Below, piece after piece: positions 26,497-34,960 of a stretch of DNA of 64,000 nt. The notes beneath the pieces are model-generated. The model ran no database searches. It was not told the DNA's origin and saw only the letters and a list, made by a program, of their open reading frames with translations. Origin of the DNA: Bryobacterales bacterium (lineage in GTDB: Bacteria > Acidobacteriota > Terriglobia > Bryobacterales > Bryobacteraceae). The stretch is taken from the NCBI GenBank assembly GCA_016721425.1, contig JADKID010000005.1, forward strand, positions 434,001-498,000, given 5' to 3'. A program made the translations under genes and the position numbers. Numbering within the stretch: the first letter of the stretch is position 1; each line of letters starts with the position of its first letter.

Positions 26497-27612
26497 GTGC
26501 CACTCTCGCGGCTTCGGTATCCGGTGAACGCCCTTCGGGGCCGGCGCTACCCCGAACCACGACATCCCTATCGCAACGAGTTTCAACGCGACCGGGACCG
26601 AATTGTCCACGCCCGCGCGTTTCGCCGCCTGGAAGACAAGACCCAGGTCTTCGGCGAACGGCTTTCCGATCATTTCCGCAATCGCCTCACCCATACCATC
26701 GAGGTCTCCCAGATCGCCCGAACCCTCGCCGCCGCATTGGGCCTGGATGAGGACTTCACCGAGGCGCTCGCCTTAGCCCACGACATCGGCCACCCCCCCT
26801 TTGCCCACGCCGGTGAAGAGGCGCTGGATCACCAGATGCGCGCCTTCGGAGATCGCTTCGATCACAATCTCCACGCTCTCCACATCGTGGAGGATTTCGA
26901 ACTGCGCTACGCCCGTTTCCCCGGCCTCAACCTCACCTTCGAAGTGAGGGAGGGCATGGTCAAGCACTCCCGCGATTTCCAGCCGGGTGAGCGCGCCGAG
27001 TTCGACGCCTATCTACCCGGTCAGCGGCCGCCCCTGGAGGCGCAGTTGATCGACCTCGCCGACGAGGTGGCCTACAACACGGCCGACCTCGACGATGGCT
27101 TTTCCGCCGAGCTCTTCACCATGGCCGATATCGCCGCCGCCGTGCCCCATTACGGCGAGTTGACGGAGGAGATCGCCTTCCAGTTTCCGTCCGCGCCGCA
27201 GAAGGTCCTGTTCCAGGAGGTTCTGCGCCGCCTCATCGATCTGCTGGCCTCCGGCCTGATCGAGGGCACTCTGGCGAGCGTGGAGAGCAGCGGAGTGCAA
27301 TCCATTGAGGACATCCGCCGCCATCCGGAGCGCCTGGTGCGGATGACGGCAGTGCCCGCCGAGACCAACCGCGCACTCAAGCATTTTCTGATGGAGCGCG
27401 TCTATTCGACGCCGCCCCTGGTGGCCGAGCGCCACATCGCCTGCGAGGGCATCGCCCGGCTTTTCGCGTTCTTCCTGGCGCACCCCGCGGAACTGCCCGA
27501 GACGCACAGGGAGCGGATCGAGAGCCATCCGCTCCATCGCGTCGTATGCGACTACATCGCCGGCATGACTGACGGATTCTTCCGCCGCACCGCTACCCGC
27601 CTGTTGCCCTGA
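26497..27612 (+). CDS. dgt: Deoxyguanosinetriphosphate triphosphohydrolase-like protein
   Basis: A 371-residue HD-domain enzyme that hydrolyses dGTP or other dNTPs to the nucleoside and triphosphate. The N-terminal YRNEFQRDRDRIVHARAFRR and RLEDKTQVF segments are hallmarks of dGTPases. The metal site is formed by the His in RLTHTIEVSQIAR, HD in LALAHDIGHPPFAHAGEEAL, and a later Asp in LIDLADEVAYNTADLDDG. Length fits the short class 2 branch rather than the 505-aa E. coli Dgt. Start is GTG. The 3' end overlaps the convergent aldo/keto reductase by 20 bases. Confidence 0.93.
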   Translation: MPLSRLRYPVNALRGRRYPEPRHPYRNEFQRDRDRIVHARAFRRLEDKTQVFGERLSDHFRNRLTHTIEVSQIARTLAAALGLDEDFTEALALAHDIGHPPFAHAGEEALDHQMRAFGDRFDHNLHALHIVEDFELRYARFPGLNLTFEVREGMVKHSRDFQPGERAEFDAYLPGQRPPLEAQLIDLADEVAYNTADLDDGFSAELFTMADIAAAVPHYGELTEEIAFQFPSAPQKVLFQEVLRRLIDLLASGLIEGTLASVESSGVQSIEDIRRHPERLVRMTAVPAETNRALKHFLMERVYSTPPLVAERHIACEGIARLFAFFLAHPAELPETHRERIESHPLHRVVCDYIAGMTDGFFRRTATRLLP

Positions 27613-28363
27613 CCGCCGCGTACGCTGCTTCAAACGCCGCCAGATTCTCCTGGAGATGTTCCAGGGAACGCGTGCCGAACAGCACCGCGCCGTCAAACTG
27701 CTCGCGCACCACAGCCTCGACGCAGGTCCGCACGCTGCCGCCCTCCTGGATCAGTCTGCCTTCGCCAAACGGACGGTTCGTGTAGATCTGGCGTCCCGTG
27801 GCCCGCGCCTCTTCGATCGCCGGCAGCATCGAACGGTTTTGCGCGTTGAAGGGAAACTGCATCTGCATAAACGGGTGCTCCGTGCACACAATCACGGCAG
27901 ACTCCAGATCTTTCAAACTGGCGCCCAACAGACTCACGCCCATCCCGCGCGCATCGTCCAGCGCACACCGCACCTCTCCGCTGCGCAGCACCGCCGGCGT
28001 ACTCTTGTGCACCTGCAGGACGTCGATGCGCCCCAGCAGCCGGTAGCTGTTTTCCAGGCTGTTCATCAGCGAATCATAGTCATGCGCCGTCACCGGCTCG
28101 CCGCGCGCAAAGTCCCAGGTCTCGCCGAACTTGGTGGCCACCGTCACCGTCGCCCGCTGCTCCGGAGTCAGTTCCTTCAGAAACAGCCCCAATCGCTCCT
28201 CGCTGTAGGCATACGAGGGCGCCGTGTCGAACAGGCGGACCCCCATTTCAAAGGCCCCGCGTAGAAACTCCACGGCCCCGCGCTCGTCCGGGACTCCCGA
28301 CGGCCGGTAGCCCCACTCACGCCCGATCTCCAGCAGACCCAGCCCAAACTGCACGCCGCTCAT
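27593..28363 (-). CDS. Aldo/keto reductase family protein
   Basis: A 256-residue NADPH-dependent TIM-barrel oxidoreductase. The catalytic tetrad can be read as Asp (LFDTAPSY), Tyr (SYAYSEERLG), Lys (VATKFGETW) and His (LQVHKS). The cofactor region at the C-terminus, AVLFGTRSLEHLQENL, is typical. The family reduces aldehydes, ketones or sugars; the substrate is unknown. ATG 28363 is chosen over the long upstream extension because it overlaps the stop of the small upstream gene by 4 bases and gives a normal N-terminus. It overlaps the dGTPase gene tail to tail. Confidence 0.9.
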   Translation of the reverse strand: MSGVQFGLGLLEIGREWGYRPSGVPDERGAVEFLRGAFEMGVRLFDTAPSYAYSEERLGLFLKELTPEQRATVTVATKFGETWDFARGEPVTAHDYDSLMNSLENSYRLLGRIDVLQVHKSTPAVLRSGEVRCALDDARGMGVSLLGASLKDLESAVIVCTEHPFMQMQFPFNAQNRSMLPAIEEARATGRQIYTNRPFGEGRLIQEGGSVRTCVEAVVREQFDGAVLFGTRSLEHLQENLAAFEAAYAAVRATGG

Positions 28364-28515
28364 TGCTCGTTCACGTCCTGAATGTTGTTGATCTCCGCCT
28401 TCCGCACGCCGTAGACCTTCTTCAGAATCCGGCATAGTTCCTCGGCAAACTTCTTGGGGTGCTCGGTTTCGTTCAAGTCCACCTCCACTTTGATGTACAC
28501 GTCGATACTCTTCAC
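28360..28515 (-). CDS. Small acidic/basic hypothetical protein (51 aa) upstream of aldo/keto reductase
   Basis: This frame encodes a 51-residue product (start GTG 28515, or GTG 28500) rich in Lys and Glu, with VYIKVEVDLNETEHPKKF and LCRILKKVYGVRKAEI. Its composition is protein-like and unlike antisense shadows. Its stop overlaps the aldo/keto reductase ATG as ATGA, an arrangement typical of a real coupled gene. Its start lies 24 bases from the divergent CxxC protein start, so both must share a very short control region. I recognise no family. It resembles a small two-strand/helix domain. It could be non-coding. Confidence 0.45.
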   Translation of the reverse strand: MKSIDVYIKVEVDLNETEHPKKFAEELCRILKKVYGVRKAEINNIQDVNEQ

Positions 28516-28523
28516 AGTTCGAA

Positions 28524-28552
28524 TGGTACGATAACAGGTTTGGAACGTACCA
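28524..28552. promoter_or_regulatory. 7-bp inverted repeat between divergent starts (possible operator)
   Basis: TGGTACG (28524-28530) and CGTACCA (28546-28552) form a perfect 7-bp inverted repeat with a 15-base spacer. It lies across the start codon of the CxxC-motif gene (TTG 28540) and just upstream of the small reverse-strand gene. A regulator bound here could control both. This is inferred from position and symmetry only. Confidence 0.35.
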
Positions 28553-29172
28553 CCTGCACTCTCTGCGAATCCCGCCCGCCGCGCCGCTTCTGCCCGGCGG
28601 TGAATCAATCCATCTGCGCGCCCTGCTGTGGCGTGGAGCGCGAGCAAACCCTCGATTGCCCCTTTGATTGCGAGTATTTGCGCGACGCCCGCGATCACGA
28701 CAGGATGCCCGAGGTGGATCCCAAGTCGATGCCCCATCCCGATGTGGAGCTCACCGACAAGTTCATGGAGGAACAGCAACCGCTGGCCATCGTCGCGGGC
28801 CGGCTCCTCCTGGTCGCCGCGCTGGAGACACCGGGCACTGTCGATTTCGACCTGCGCGAAACTCTCGCCTCGCTGACACAAACCTACCGCACGGCCGAGA
28901 GCGGGCTGATCTACGAATCCCGCCCCGCCAATGCCATCGCCGCCGCCGTGGCGGACCGCTTCCAGCAGGAGATCGGCCTGTTCCGCGAGAACATCGCCAA
29001 GCAGAGTGGCTCCCACACGGTTCGCGACAAAGACCTGCTGGGTGTGCTGATCTTCTGGCAGCGCATGGAGTGGCAGCACAGCAACGGCCGCCGGAAAGGC
29101 CGCCAGTTCATCGAGTCGCTATTCGCCCTCATGCCCCCACCGGATCAGGACGGAAACCAGCCCCTCGGCTGA
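28540..29172 (+). CDS. CxxC zinc-finger-like hypothetical protein
   Basis: A 210-residue protein beginning at TTG 28540. The N-terminal 45 residues carry three cysteine clusters (TTCTLCESRPPRRFC, SICAPCCGVER, LDCPFDCEYLRDAR) that would form one or two treble-clef-like zinc knuckles, of the kind that begins with CxxC and ends with CPFDCxYLR. The remainder is helical and mildly acidic, without a recognised catalytic motif. The upstream in-frame extension overlaps the antisense gene and is unlikely. The ferredoxin-reductase-like gene starts 22 bases after its stop. Function is unknown. Confidence 0.72.
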   Translation: MERTTCTLCESRPPRRFCPAVNQSICAPCCGVEREQTLDCPFDCEYLRDARDHDRMPEVDPKSMPHPDVELTDKFMEEQQPLAIVAGRLLLVAALETPGTVDFDLRETLASLTQTYRTAESGLIYESRPANAIAAAVADRFQQEIGLFRENIAKQSGSHTVRDKDLLGVLIFWQRMEWQHSNGRRKGRQFIESLFALMPPPDQDGNQPLG

Positions 29173-29194
29173 GACATCCAATAGGCAGTTGCCG

Positions 29195-29884
29195 ATGAAT
29201 GCCCTACTCGTTGGTTCCCGCGAAATCGCGCCTGAAGTACGCCATTTCCTGTTTGAAATCCCTAGCGTGGAGAAGCTGGAGTTTACCGCCGGACAGTTTG
29301 TCTCCTTCACCCAAGAGGTGCATGGACGCAGCGTGACACGGGCCTACTCCCTCGCCGCGGCGCCCGACGGCAATCGCTTTGAGCTTTGCCTGAACCGTGT
29401 GCGGGAAGGGCTGTTCTCCCCGTGGATCTTCCAACTGAAGCCCGGCGACACCATTCAGATGCGCGGGCCTCTCGGCTACTTCGTGCCCCGCCAGCCATTC
29501 CGCGACTCCCTTTTCATCGCTACCGGCACCGGCATTGCTCCCTTTCGGGCCTTCCTGGGCGCCGAGCCCGTCCGGTCCCACGCGGGCAGGATCACTCTTC
29601 TCTTCGGCGCCCGCTATGCCGATGGCCTGCTCTATCGCGCCGAGTTTGACCAATTTCACACGGACCGGCCTGGATTCCGCTTCCTGCCCACCATCACCCA
29701 ACCCGCGGCGGCTTGGGCCGGACGCAGCGGCAGAGTGCAGCAGCACCTCGACGACGCCTTGGACGGTAGAACCGACGTGGATGTCTACATCTGCGGCCTC
29801 AAGTCCATGGTGGACGAGGTGCGGGATCTGCTCAAGGCGCGCGGCTTCGATCGCAAGCAGATCATCAGCGAAAAATACGACTAG
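29195..29884 (+). CDS. FAD/NAD(P)H-binding oxidoreductase (ferredoxin-NADP reductase fold)
   Basis: A 229-residue single-chain flavoprotein. The FAD domain contains RAYSLAAAP (the RxYS motif for the flavin). The nucleotide domain starts with LFIATGTGIAPFRAFL, a G-rich motif typical of the ferredoxin-reductase superfamily, and ends in IISEKYD. No 2Fe-2S domain is attached, so an external ferredoxin or haem protein would be the partner. ATG 29195 is preferred over TTG 29189 because AGGCAG lies at a better distance. The small membrane protein gene follows 9 bases later. Confidence 0.87.
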   Translation: MNALLVGSREIAPEVRHFLFEIPSVEKLEFTAGQFVSFTQEVHGRSVTRAYSLAAAPDGNRFELCLNRVREGLFSPWIFQLKPGDTIQMRGPLGYFVPRQPFRDSLFIATGTGIAPFRAFLGAEPVRSHAGRITLLFGARYADGLLYRAEFDQFHTDRPGFRFLPTITQPAAAWAGRSGRVQQHLDDALDGRTDVDVYICGLKSMVDEVRDLLKARGFDRKQIISEKYD

Positions 29885-29893
29885 AATTGTCCT

Positions 29894-30166
29894 ATGGGTT
29901 CTACCTTGGCCAAGTGGGGCATGCTGCTCGGCGCCGCCGCCATCGCCTTTGTCGTCACCGTGGCTGTGGGACTCCGTTTGCTGCCCGCTCCCCACACCGA
30001 AACTGACTATCTCGTCGTCGGCTCCGTCGCCACATTCCTCTGCCTCGGAGTACTATTCGCGGTTCTGATCACCACCTGGATTCGCTCTTCCGAAGTGTTC
30101 TTCAAGAAGCGGACAAAGCCGGATCCGGAAGCACCGGCAGCACCGGAACCTCCCGTCGAGGGCTAA
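29894..30166 (+). CDS. Small two-helix membrane protein
   Basis: A 90-residue protein with two hydrophobic helices (LAKWGMLLGAAAIAFVVTVAVG and VVGSVATFLCLGVLFAVLITTWI) and a charged, proline-rich cytoplasmic or periplasmic tail (KKRTKPDPEAPAAPEPP). No family is recognised. Its position 9 bases after the flavoprotein gene and 110 bases before SUMT suggests a co-transcribed accessory. Function is unknown. Confidence 0.65.
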   Translation: MGSTLAKWGMLLGAAAIAFVVTVAVGLRLLPAPHTETDYLVVGSVATFLCLGVLFAVLITTWIRSSEVFFKKRTKPDPEAPAAPEPPVEG

Positions 30167-30276
30167 TCCTCTGCACCTTGATCGAGATTAGGGTAGATGC
30201 TACCCTGAAGGTGTCAATGCCCCCACTTCCGCGCACTCCGGAATCCAGTGAATCAGGCCACGGCAGGAGCGCCGGC

Positions 30277-31011
30277 ATGATCCATATCGTAGGCGCAGGA
30301 CCAGGCCGGGCTGATCTCCTCACCGTGCGCGCAGCGCGGCTCCTGGCAAGGGCAGACGCGGTGCTGTATGACCGTCTGGTTTCTCCGGAGGTTCTGGAAC
30401 TGGTGCGTCCCGGCGCTGAGCTGATCGACGTGGGCAAGAATGAGGGCCAGCAGGAGCAGATCCAGGCCACCATCTATGTCCGGCTGGAAGAGTGCGCCAG
30501 CCGCCACGAAACAGTGGTGCGGTTGAAGGGCGGCGATCCCATGGTGTTCGGGCGCGGCGCCGAAGAGTGGGCCTGGCTGGTGGAGCGCGGCTACGAGGTG
30601 GAGGTGGTGCCGGGCGTCAGCTCTGCTTTGGCAGTGCCGGCGCTGGCGGGGATCCCCGTCACCTACCGCGGCCTGGCCGGCGGCTTCGCGGTACTTACAG
30701 GCCATCGTCAGAACGGGACCTGCACTCAATGGGCGGCCTATGCGCATGTGGATACGCTGGTTGTGCTGATGGGCGTCGAGCATCGCGCGGAGATTGCGGC
30801 CTGCCTACTGGAACACGGCCGCGCGGCCGATACGCCCGTTGCCTTTATCGAGAATGGCACCACACCCCGCGAGCGCGTGGTCCTGGCAAAGCTGGGCGAC
30901 GTGGCGCAGGGTTCCACGCGAGTGAACGCCCCGGCCGTGATGGTAGTTGGTGAGTGTGTCCGCCTACGCAGCACCTTGCTGGCCCCTTGCATTTCGCGAA
31001 TGGTCGGCTAG
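30277..31011 (+). CDS. cobA: Uroporphyrinogen-III C-methyltransferase (SUMT)
   Basis: This 244-residue SAM-dependent tetrapyrrole methylase makes precorrin-2, the branch-point precursor of sirohaem and cobalamin. Signatures are IHIVGAGPGRADLLTVRA at the N-terminus, LYDRLVSPEVL, VVRLKGGDPMVFGRGAEE near residues 82-99, VEVVPGVSSALAVPA near 110 and GIPVTYRGL near 127. ATG 30277 has a GGAG element about 10 bases upstream and gives a family-like N-terminus; an upstream extension is possible. No CysG oxidase/chelatase part or other cobalamin genes are nearby, so which pathway it serves cannot be told. Confidence 0.92.
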   Translation: MIHIVGAGPGRADLLTVRAARLLARADAVLYDRLVSPEVLELVRPGAELIDVGKNEGQQEQIQATIYVRLEECASRHETVVRLKGGDPMVFGRGAEEWAWLVERGYEVEVVPGVSSALAVPALAGIPVTYRGLAGGFAVLTGHRQNGTCTQWAAYAHVDTLVVLMGVEHRAEIAACLLEHGRAADTPVAFIENGTTPRERVVLAKLGDVAQGSTRVNAPAVMVVGECVRLRSTLLAPCISRMVG

Positions 31012-31070
31012 ACTAGCAGGGGATCGGGAGCGAATTCACCCCCGTCCAGATTCGTTCAAGGGAGCACTCC

Positions 31071-34000
31071 ATGCCGAAGCTCAACGCCATTTTCGCCCGG
31101 GCGAGCCTAATGATCATCCTTTGCACGTCACTGCCGCTCTGCGCCCAGGTGACCACGGGTACAATCTTTGGAACAGTCACCGATCCGCAAGGCGCCATAG
31201 TGGTTGGCGCCACTGTCATCGTGACCAACCAGGATCAGGGCACGACCCTCAGCAAGAAGTCGGACGTCACCGGCTCCTTCCAGTTTCCCTTTCTGATTTC
31301 CGGCTCATACCGCCTCACCGTGGAACAGGCTGGCTTTAAGAAGGCGGAGCAGAAGGACATTGTCGTTGCCGTCAGCGCACAAGTTCGCGTTGACATGACG
31401 ATGGCTGTTGGAAACGTCTCAGAAACTGTGGAAGTGACCGCTTCCGCGCCGCTGGTTCAAAGCACAACCGCCGAAACCGGCCAGGTGATCGAGATCAAAG
31501 CGGTGCAGGAACTGCCTCTCAACGGCAGGAATTTCGCCCAGCTCGTCTACCTCTCCCCCGGCGTCACGCCCGGCCAAGCCGGTGAGAACCTCTCCGGCGC
31601 CTCCACATTCAACCCCCGCGCCGCCGCCAACTTTAATCCGCTCGGCCAACGAGCCAATGCCAATGGCTGGATCCTCGACGGTATCGACAACAACGAATAC
31701 ACATTCAACACCGTGATCGTTCAGCCCTCGCTGGAATCCGTACGCGAGTTCAAAGTGCTCACCGGGTCCTTCTCGGCCGAATTCGGCCGCGGCGCCGGTG
31801 TTGTTTCCGTCTCCACCCGGTCCGGCGCCAATGAACTGCACGGTAGTGCTTTCTGGTTCCACCGCAATATTCAGTTTGACGCCCGCGGTTACTTCCAGAC
31901 GCCGCAGGCCCTGCCCAAGAAGTTGCCCTTCCGGCGCCATCAAATGGGCGCTGTCGTCAGCGGCCCCATCGTCAAGAACAAGGTCTTCTTCTTCGCCGAT
32001 TACGCCGGCCAGCGGGAGGTCCGCGGTCTGGACTATCTCAACACCGTGCCCACTGATAGGGTGCGCGGCGGAGATTTTGGCGATTTCCGCAGCACCGCCG
32101 GTGCGCTCATCCAGGTGTGGAACCCATTCACCACACGCGTCAACCCTGCCAACCCTGCCGGCTTCATTCGCGATCCGTTCCCGAACAACACAATTCCCGG
32201 CTCGCTGATCGGCACCACGGCACGGAACGTCGCCAGCATCTACCCGACGCCCAACTTGGCTGGGAACTTCAACAACTACCAGTCCGCCCCGTTGCGGACC
32301 ATCACCGACAACCAGTACACCGCCCGCGTCGATTACCAGGTCTCCACCAAAGACAGCGTGTTCTTCCGCGCCCAACAGCAGTGGTTCGACCTCGACGCTC
32401 CACAGGGCCAGGCCAATTGTTGCCTGCCCACGCCGGCCGACTCCGCCGCCAAGTTCAAACTCGGCCCGTTCGTCGCCGGCATTCAGAATACCCGTCTCCG
32501 CACACATGGCGGCGCTCTCAATTGGAGCCGCGTCTGGACCCCCGCCATTGTCGGCGAATTCCGCACCGGATGGGCGCGTACCAACCCTTCTACGTTCCAC
32601 TCCGATTACGGTATCCCCGCCGCTGATTCGCTCGGCATCCGCAACATCAACCTCACCGACAACTCCACTGGTATCCCCACCATCAACGTGGCCGATTTCA
32701 CCGGCCTCAGCGGCGGCCCCGGCTTCCTGCCTGCCCGCCCTCGCCAGGTCAACTACCAGGTCGACTACAACCTCTACTGGACCCGCGGCAAACACAACCT
32801 CAAGCTCGGCTACCACGTTGTTCGCCGCGACGTCAGCCCGTTTACCAACGCCGATACCCGTGGCAACCTCACCTTTGGTCGTGGCTATGTCTCCGATCCC
32901 GTCACCCGCACCGGCGGCAGTGGTTGGGGCTCCATGCTGCTCGGCCTGCTGGCCAGCGGCAGCCGCGGCTTCCTCATCGACGTCCCCGGCCTCCGAGTCT
33001 GGGAAAACGCCTTCTTCGTCCAGGACGATTGGAAGGCCACCTCCCGCCTGACGTTCAACCTCGGCGTTCGCTATGAGGTCTACTCTCCCGAAACCGAAAA
33101 GTACGACCGCATGACCAGCTTCGACCTCACCAAGCTGAACTTCGCCTACGCCAACGAGGGTGGTTACAGCCGCGCGCTCCGCAACACGGACCGCAACAAT
33201 TTCGCCCCCCGCTTTGGCTTCGCCTACGACGTCTTCGGCAACCAGCGGACTATCTTGCGCGGCGGCTACGGCCTCAGCTACTTCCCCGAGCCGGTGTCGG
33301 CGTCCAGCATGCTCACCCAGGGCCCGCCATGGCTGTTCAGCGAAAGTTACAGCTTCGGCGACTTCCTCACCGATTACACCGCCGTGCCCCGGATCGAACA
33401 GCCCTTCGGCGGCCTGGTCCCGCTGAAGCCGATGTCCACCCTCGAGATCAATACCCGGCGGCCCACCGTTCGCGGTTACTCCTTCAACAACCCCACCCAG
33501 TACGCACAGACTTGGAGCTTGACCCTCCAGCGGCAGATCGCCCAAAACTGGATGGCTGAGGTCGGCTATGTCGGCAGCCGGGGAATCAACCTCCTCTACA
33601 GCTACAATCACAACGAAGTGCGCCTCGGTTCGGGCACCGTGGAAGAGCGACGCCCCGTTCAGGCCCTGCGCAACATTCCAAGCATCACGATCTTCGAGCC
33701 GATGAACTCCAGCATCTTCCACGCCATGACTGCCAAAGTCGAGCGCCGGTTCGCCAGCGGCTTCCAGTTGCTGGGCGCCTATACCTACGGCAAGAGCCTG
33801 GATTACGGCGGCTCCGTCGCCTCCGGCGGCGGCTCCACGGGCGGACCCAACACGGTCACTTGTATTGCCTGCGGCTATGGCCCGTCCGGCTTTGACGTCA
33901 AGCACCGTCTCGTCACCAACGCCCTATACGACCTCCCCATCGGAAAGGGTCGCAAGATGAACGTCGACAATCGCTTCGCCGATGCTATTGTCGGCGGGTG

Positions 34001-34424
34001 GCAACTGGGCGGCATCGTCACCGGAACCACGGGACGGCCCTTCAACGTCGGTCTCCAGAACGGCGTCAACAATGGCGCGCCGAGCTGGCCGGACCGCATC
34101 GCCGACGGCCGCCTGGACAACCCCGATCCGTACTATTGGTTCGACGCCACCGCCTTCCGCGCGCCCGCGCCAAACAACTACGGCAACGTCTCCCGTGGCG
34201 TGCTCTATTCGCCCGGTGTCGTCAACATCGACATGAGCATCGTCAAGACGTTCCGCATCACCGAGAAAGTGGGCTTCCGGTTCCGTTTTGAAGCCTTCAA
34301 TCTCTTCAACACGCCGTACTTTGGCTTCCCCAACGCGAACATCGGTTCGCCGACGGTAGGCCGCATTACGTCCACGGTGGGTGACAATCGCAGCCTTCAG
34401 CTCTCGGGCCGCGTCACTTTCTAG
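31071..34424 (+). CDS. Oar-like TonB-dependent outer-membrane protein with carboxypeptidase-regulatory-like domain
   Basis: The 1117-residue protein has a signal peptide, then an N-terminal CarboxypepD_reg-like beta-sandwich (GTIFGTVTDPQGAIVVGATV, about residues 27-110). A plug domain follows (VQELPLNGRNFAQLVYLSPGV near 145; WILDGIDNNEYTFN near 200), then a large beta-barrel ending in LQLSGRVTF with a C-terminal aromatic. This is the very common Solibacter/acidobacterial Oar-type receptor thought to bind or transport large polymers or to act in adhesion. The barrel carries many Asn/Gly loops. It is preceded by AGGGAGC at a normal distance, and a hairpin lies after the stop. Confidence 0.93.
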   Translation: MPKLNAIFARASLMIILCTSLPLCAQVTTGTIFGTVTDPQGAIVVGATVIVTNQDQGTTLSKKSDVTGSFQFPFLISGSYRLTVEQAGFKKAEQKDIVVAVSAQVRVDMTMAVGNVSETVEVTASAPLVQSTTAETGQVIEIKAVQELPLNGRNFAQLVYLSPGVTPGQAGENLSGASTFNPRAAANFNPLGQRANANGWILDGIDNNEYTFNTVIVQPSLESVREFKVLTGSFSAEFGRGAGVVSVSTRSGANELHGSAFWFHRNIQFDARGYFQTPQALPKKLPFRRHQMGAVVSGPIVKNKVFFFADYAGQREVRGLDYLNTVPTDRVRGGDFGDFRSTAGALIQVWNPFTTRVNPANPAGFIRDPFPNNTIPGSLIGTTARNVASIYPTPNLAGNFNNYQSAPLRTITDNQYTARVDYQVSTKDSVFFRAQQQWFDLDAPQGQANCCLPTPADSAAKFKLGPFVAGIQNTRLRTHGGALNWSRVWTPAIVGEFRTGWARTNPSTFHSDYGIPAADSLGIRNINLTDNSTGIPTINVADFTGLSGGPGFLPARPRQVNYQVDYNLYWTRGKHNLKLGYHVVRRDVSPFTNADTRGNLTFGRGYVSDPVTRTGGSGWGSMLLGLLASGSRGFLIDVPGLRVWENAFFVQDDWKATSRLTFNLGVRYEVYSPETEKYDRMTSFDLTKLNFAYANEGGYSRALRNTDRNNFAPRFGFAYDVFGNQRTILRGGYGLSYFPEPVSASSMLTQGPPWLFSESYSFGDFLTDYTAVPRIEQPFGGLVPLKPMSTLEINTRRPTVRGYSFNNPTQYAQTWSLTLQRQIAQNWMAEVGYVGSRGINLLYSYNHNEVRLGSGTVEERRPVQALRNIPSITIFEPMNSSIFHAMTAKVERRFASGFQLLGAYTYGKSLDYGGSVASGGGSTGGPNTVTCIACGYGPSGFDVKHRLVTNALYDLPIGKGRKMNVDNRFADAIVGGWQLGGIVTGTTGRPFNVGLQNGVNNGAPSWPDRIADGRLDNPDPYYWFDATAFRAPAPNNYGNVSRGVLYSPGVVNIDMSIVKTFRITEKVGFRFRFEAFNLFNTPYFGFPNANIGSPTVGRITSTVGDNRSLQLSGRVTF

Positions 34425-34436
34425 CGCCAGCCTCGA

Positions 34437-34934
34437 TCATCGCTTGGAAGGACCGCCCCACCGGGCGGTCCTCTCCATTACGGCCTTCCCAGCCTCTGCG
34501 TTGTAGAACCCTTGCTGCTTCCATTCCACCTGCCCCTTGGCGTCGATCAGTACCACCACCGGCGCATCGTCCTTCACCACCCCCAGCGCCGCACGCCACG
34601 CCTTCTCATCCCTGTACAGACACAACGATCGGTCCAGCATCACCGCCGGAGTGTCCTTCTTCATGCCGCTGCGGATCATCGGCCGGATGAAGCGCGGCGC
34701 GGCCTCCAGCATCGCCGCTGACCACACAGGCGCGCCCGCTTTTGTCAGTGCCGACACCCACTCCGCCGTCTTTTCCCCCGCTCCCTTGCTGAAGCTGAAC
34801 ACCACCACGGCAGGCTTTCCGCCGAAGACATCCGGCATGGTCACCTTGCGGCCCGACAAGGTCTCAGCCTCGGTCCGCGGCAAAGCTTGCCCCCACATCG
34901 AGAAACAGCAAAGGTAGATGAGGATTGTCCGCAT
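34437..34934 (-). CDS. Secreted thioredoxin-fold-like hypothetical protein
   Basis: A 165-residue protein with a signal peptide (MRTILIYLCCFSMWGQA). The mature part, KPAVVVFSFSKGAGEKTAEW ... DDAPVVVLIDAKGQVEWKQQG, looks like a thioredoxin or peroxiredoxin fold in which the CxxC motif is missing, so a redox role is doubtful. ATG 34934 is preferred for the signal peptide; an in-frame ATG at 34961 overlaps the VWA gene stop (TGATG) and is the alternative. It is downstream of the VWA gene and probably in the same operon. Confidence 0.65.
   Translation of the reverse strand: MRTILIYLCCFSMWGQALPRTEAETLSGRKVTMPDVFGGKPAVVVFSFSKGAGEKTAEWVSALTKAGAPVWSAAMLEAAPRFIRPMIRSGMKKDTPAVMLDRSLCLYRDEKAWRAALGVVKDDAPVVVLIDAKGQVEWKQQGFYNAEAGKAVMERTARWGGPSKR
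34450..34471. terminator. GC-rich hairpin after the Oar-like gene
   Basis: A perfect 9-bp stem (34450-34458 with 34463-34471, loop of 4 bases) lies 26 bases after the stop codon of the Oar-like gene, inside the 3' end of the convergent gene. No T-run follows, so intrinsic termination would be weak. It may instead be a bidirectional transcript-end or mRNA-protecting hairpin. Confidence 0.35.
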
Positions 34935-34960
34935 TGTTCGCAGGGTATCACTGTCGCACA

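Noticed and set aside
31419..33905. 828-aa antisense reading frame opposite the Oar-like receptor
   Set aside because: It mirrors a high-GC coding gene. Its residues are a low-complexity mix of Val, Gly, Glu and Ala with no recognisable motif, while the forward frame encodes a clear receptor.
34437..34934. Selenoprotein or redox thioredoxin near selB
   Set aside because: The thioredoxin-like protein has no CxxC and no in-frame UGA followed by conserved sequence; it is only near selB.
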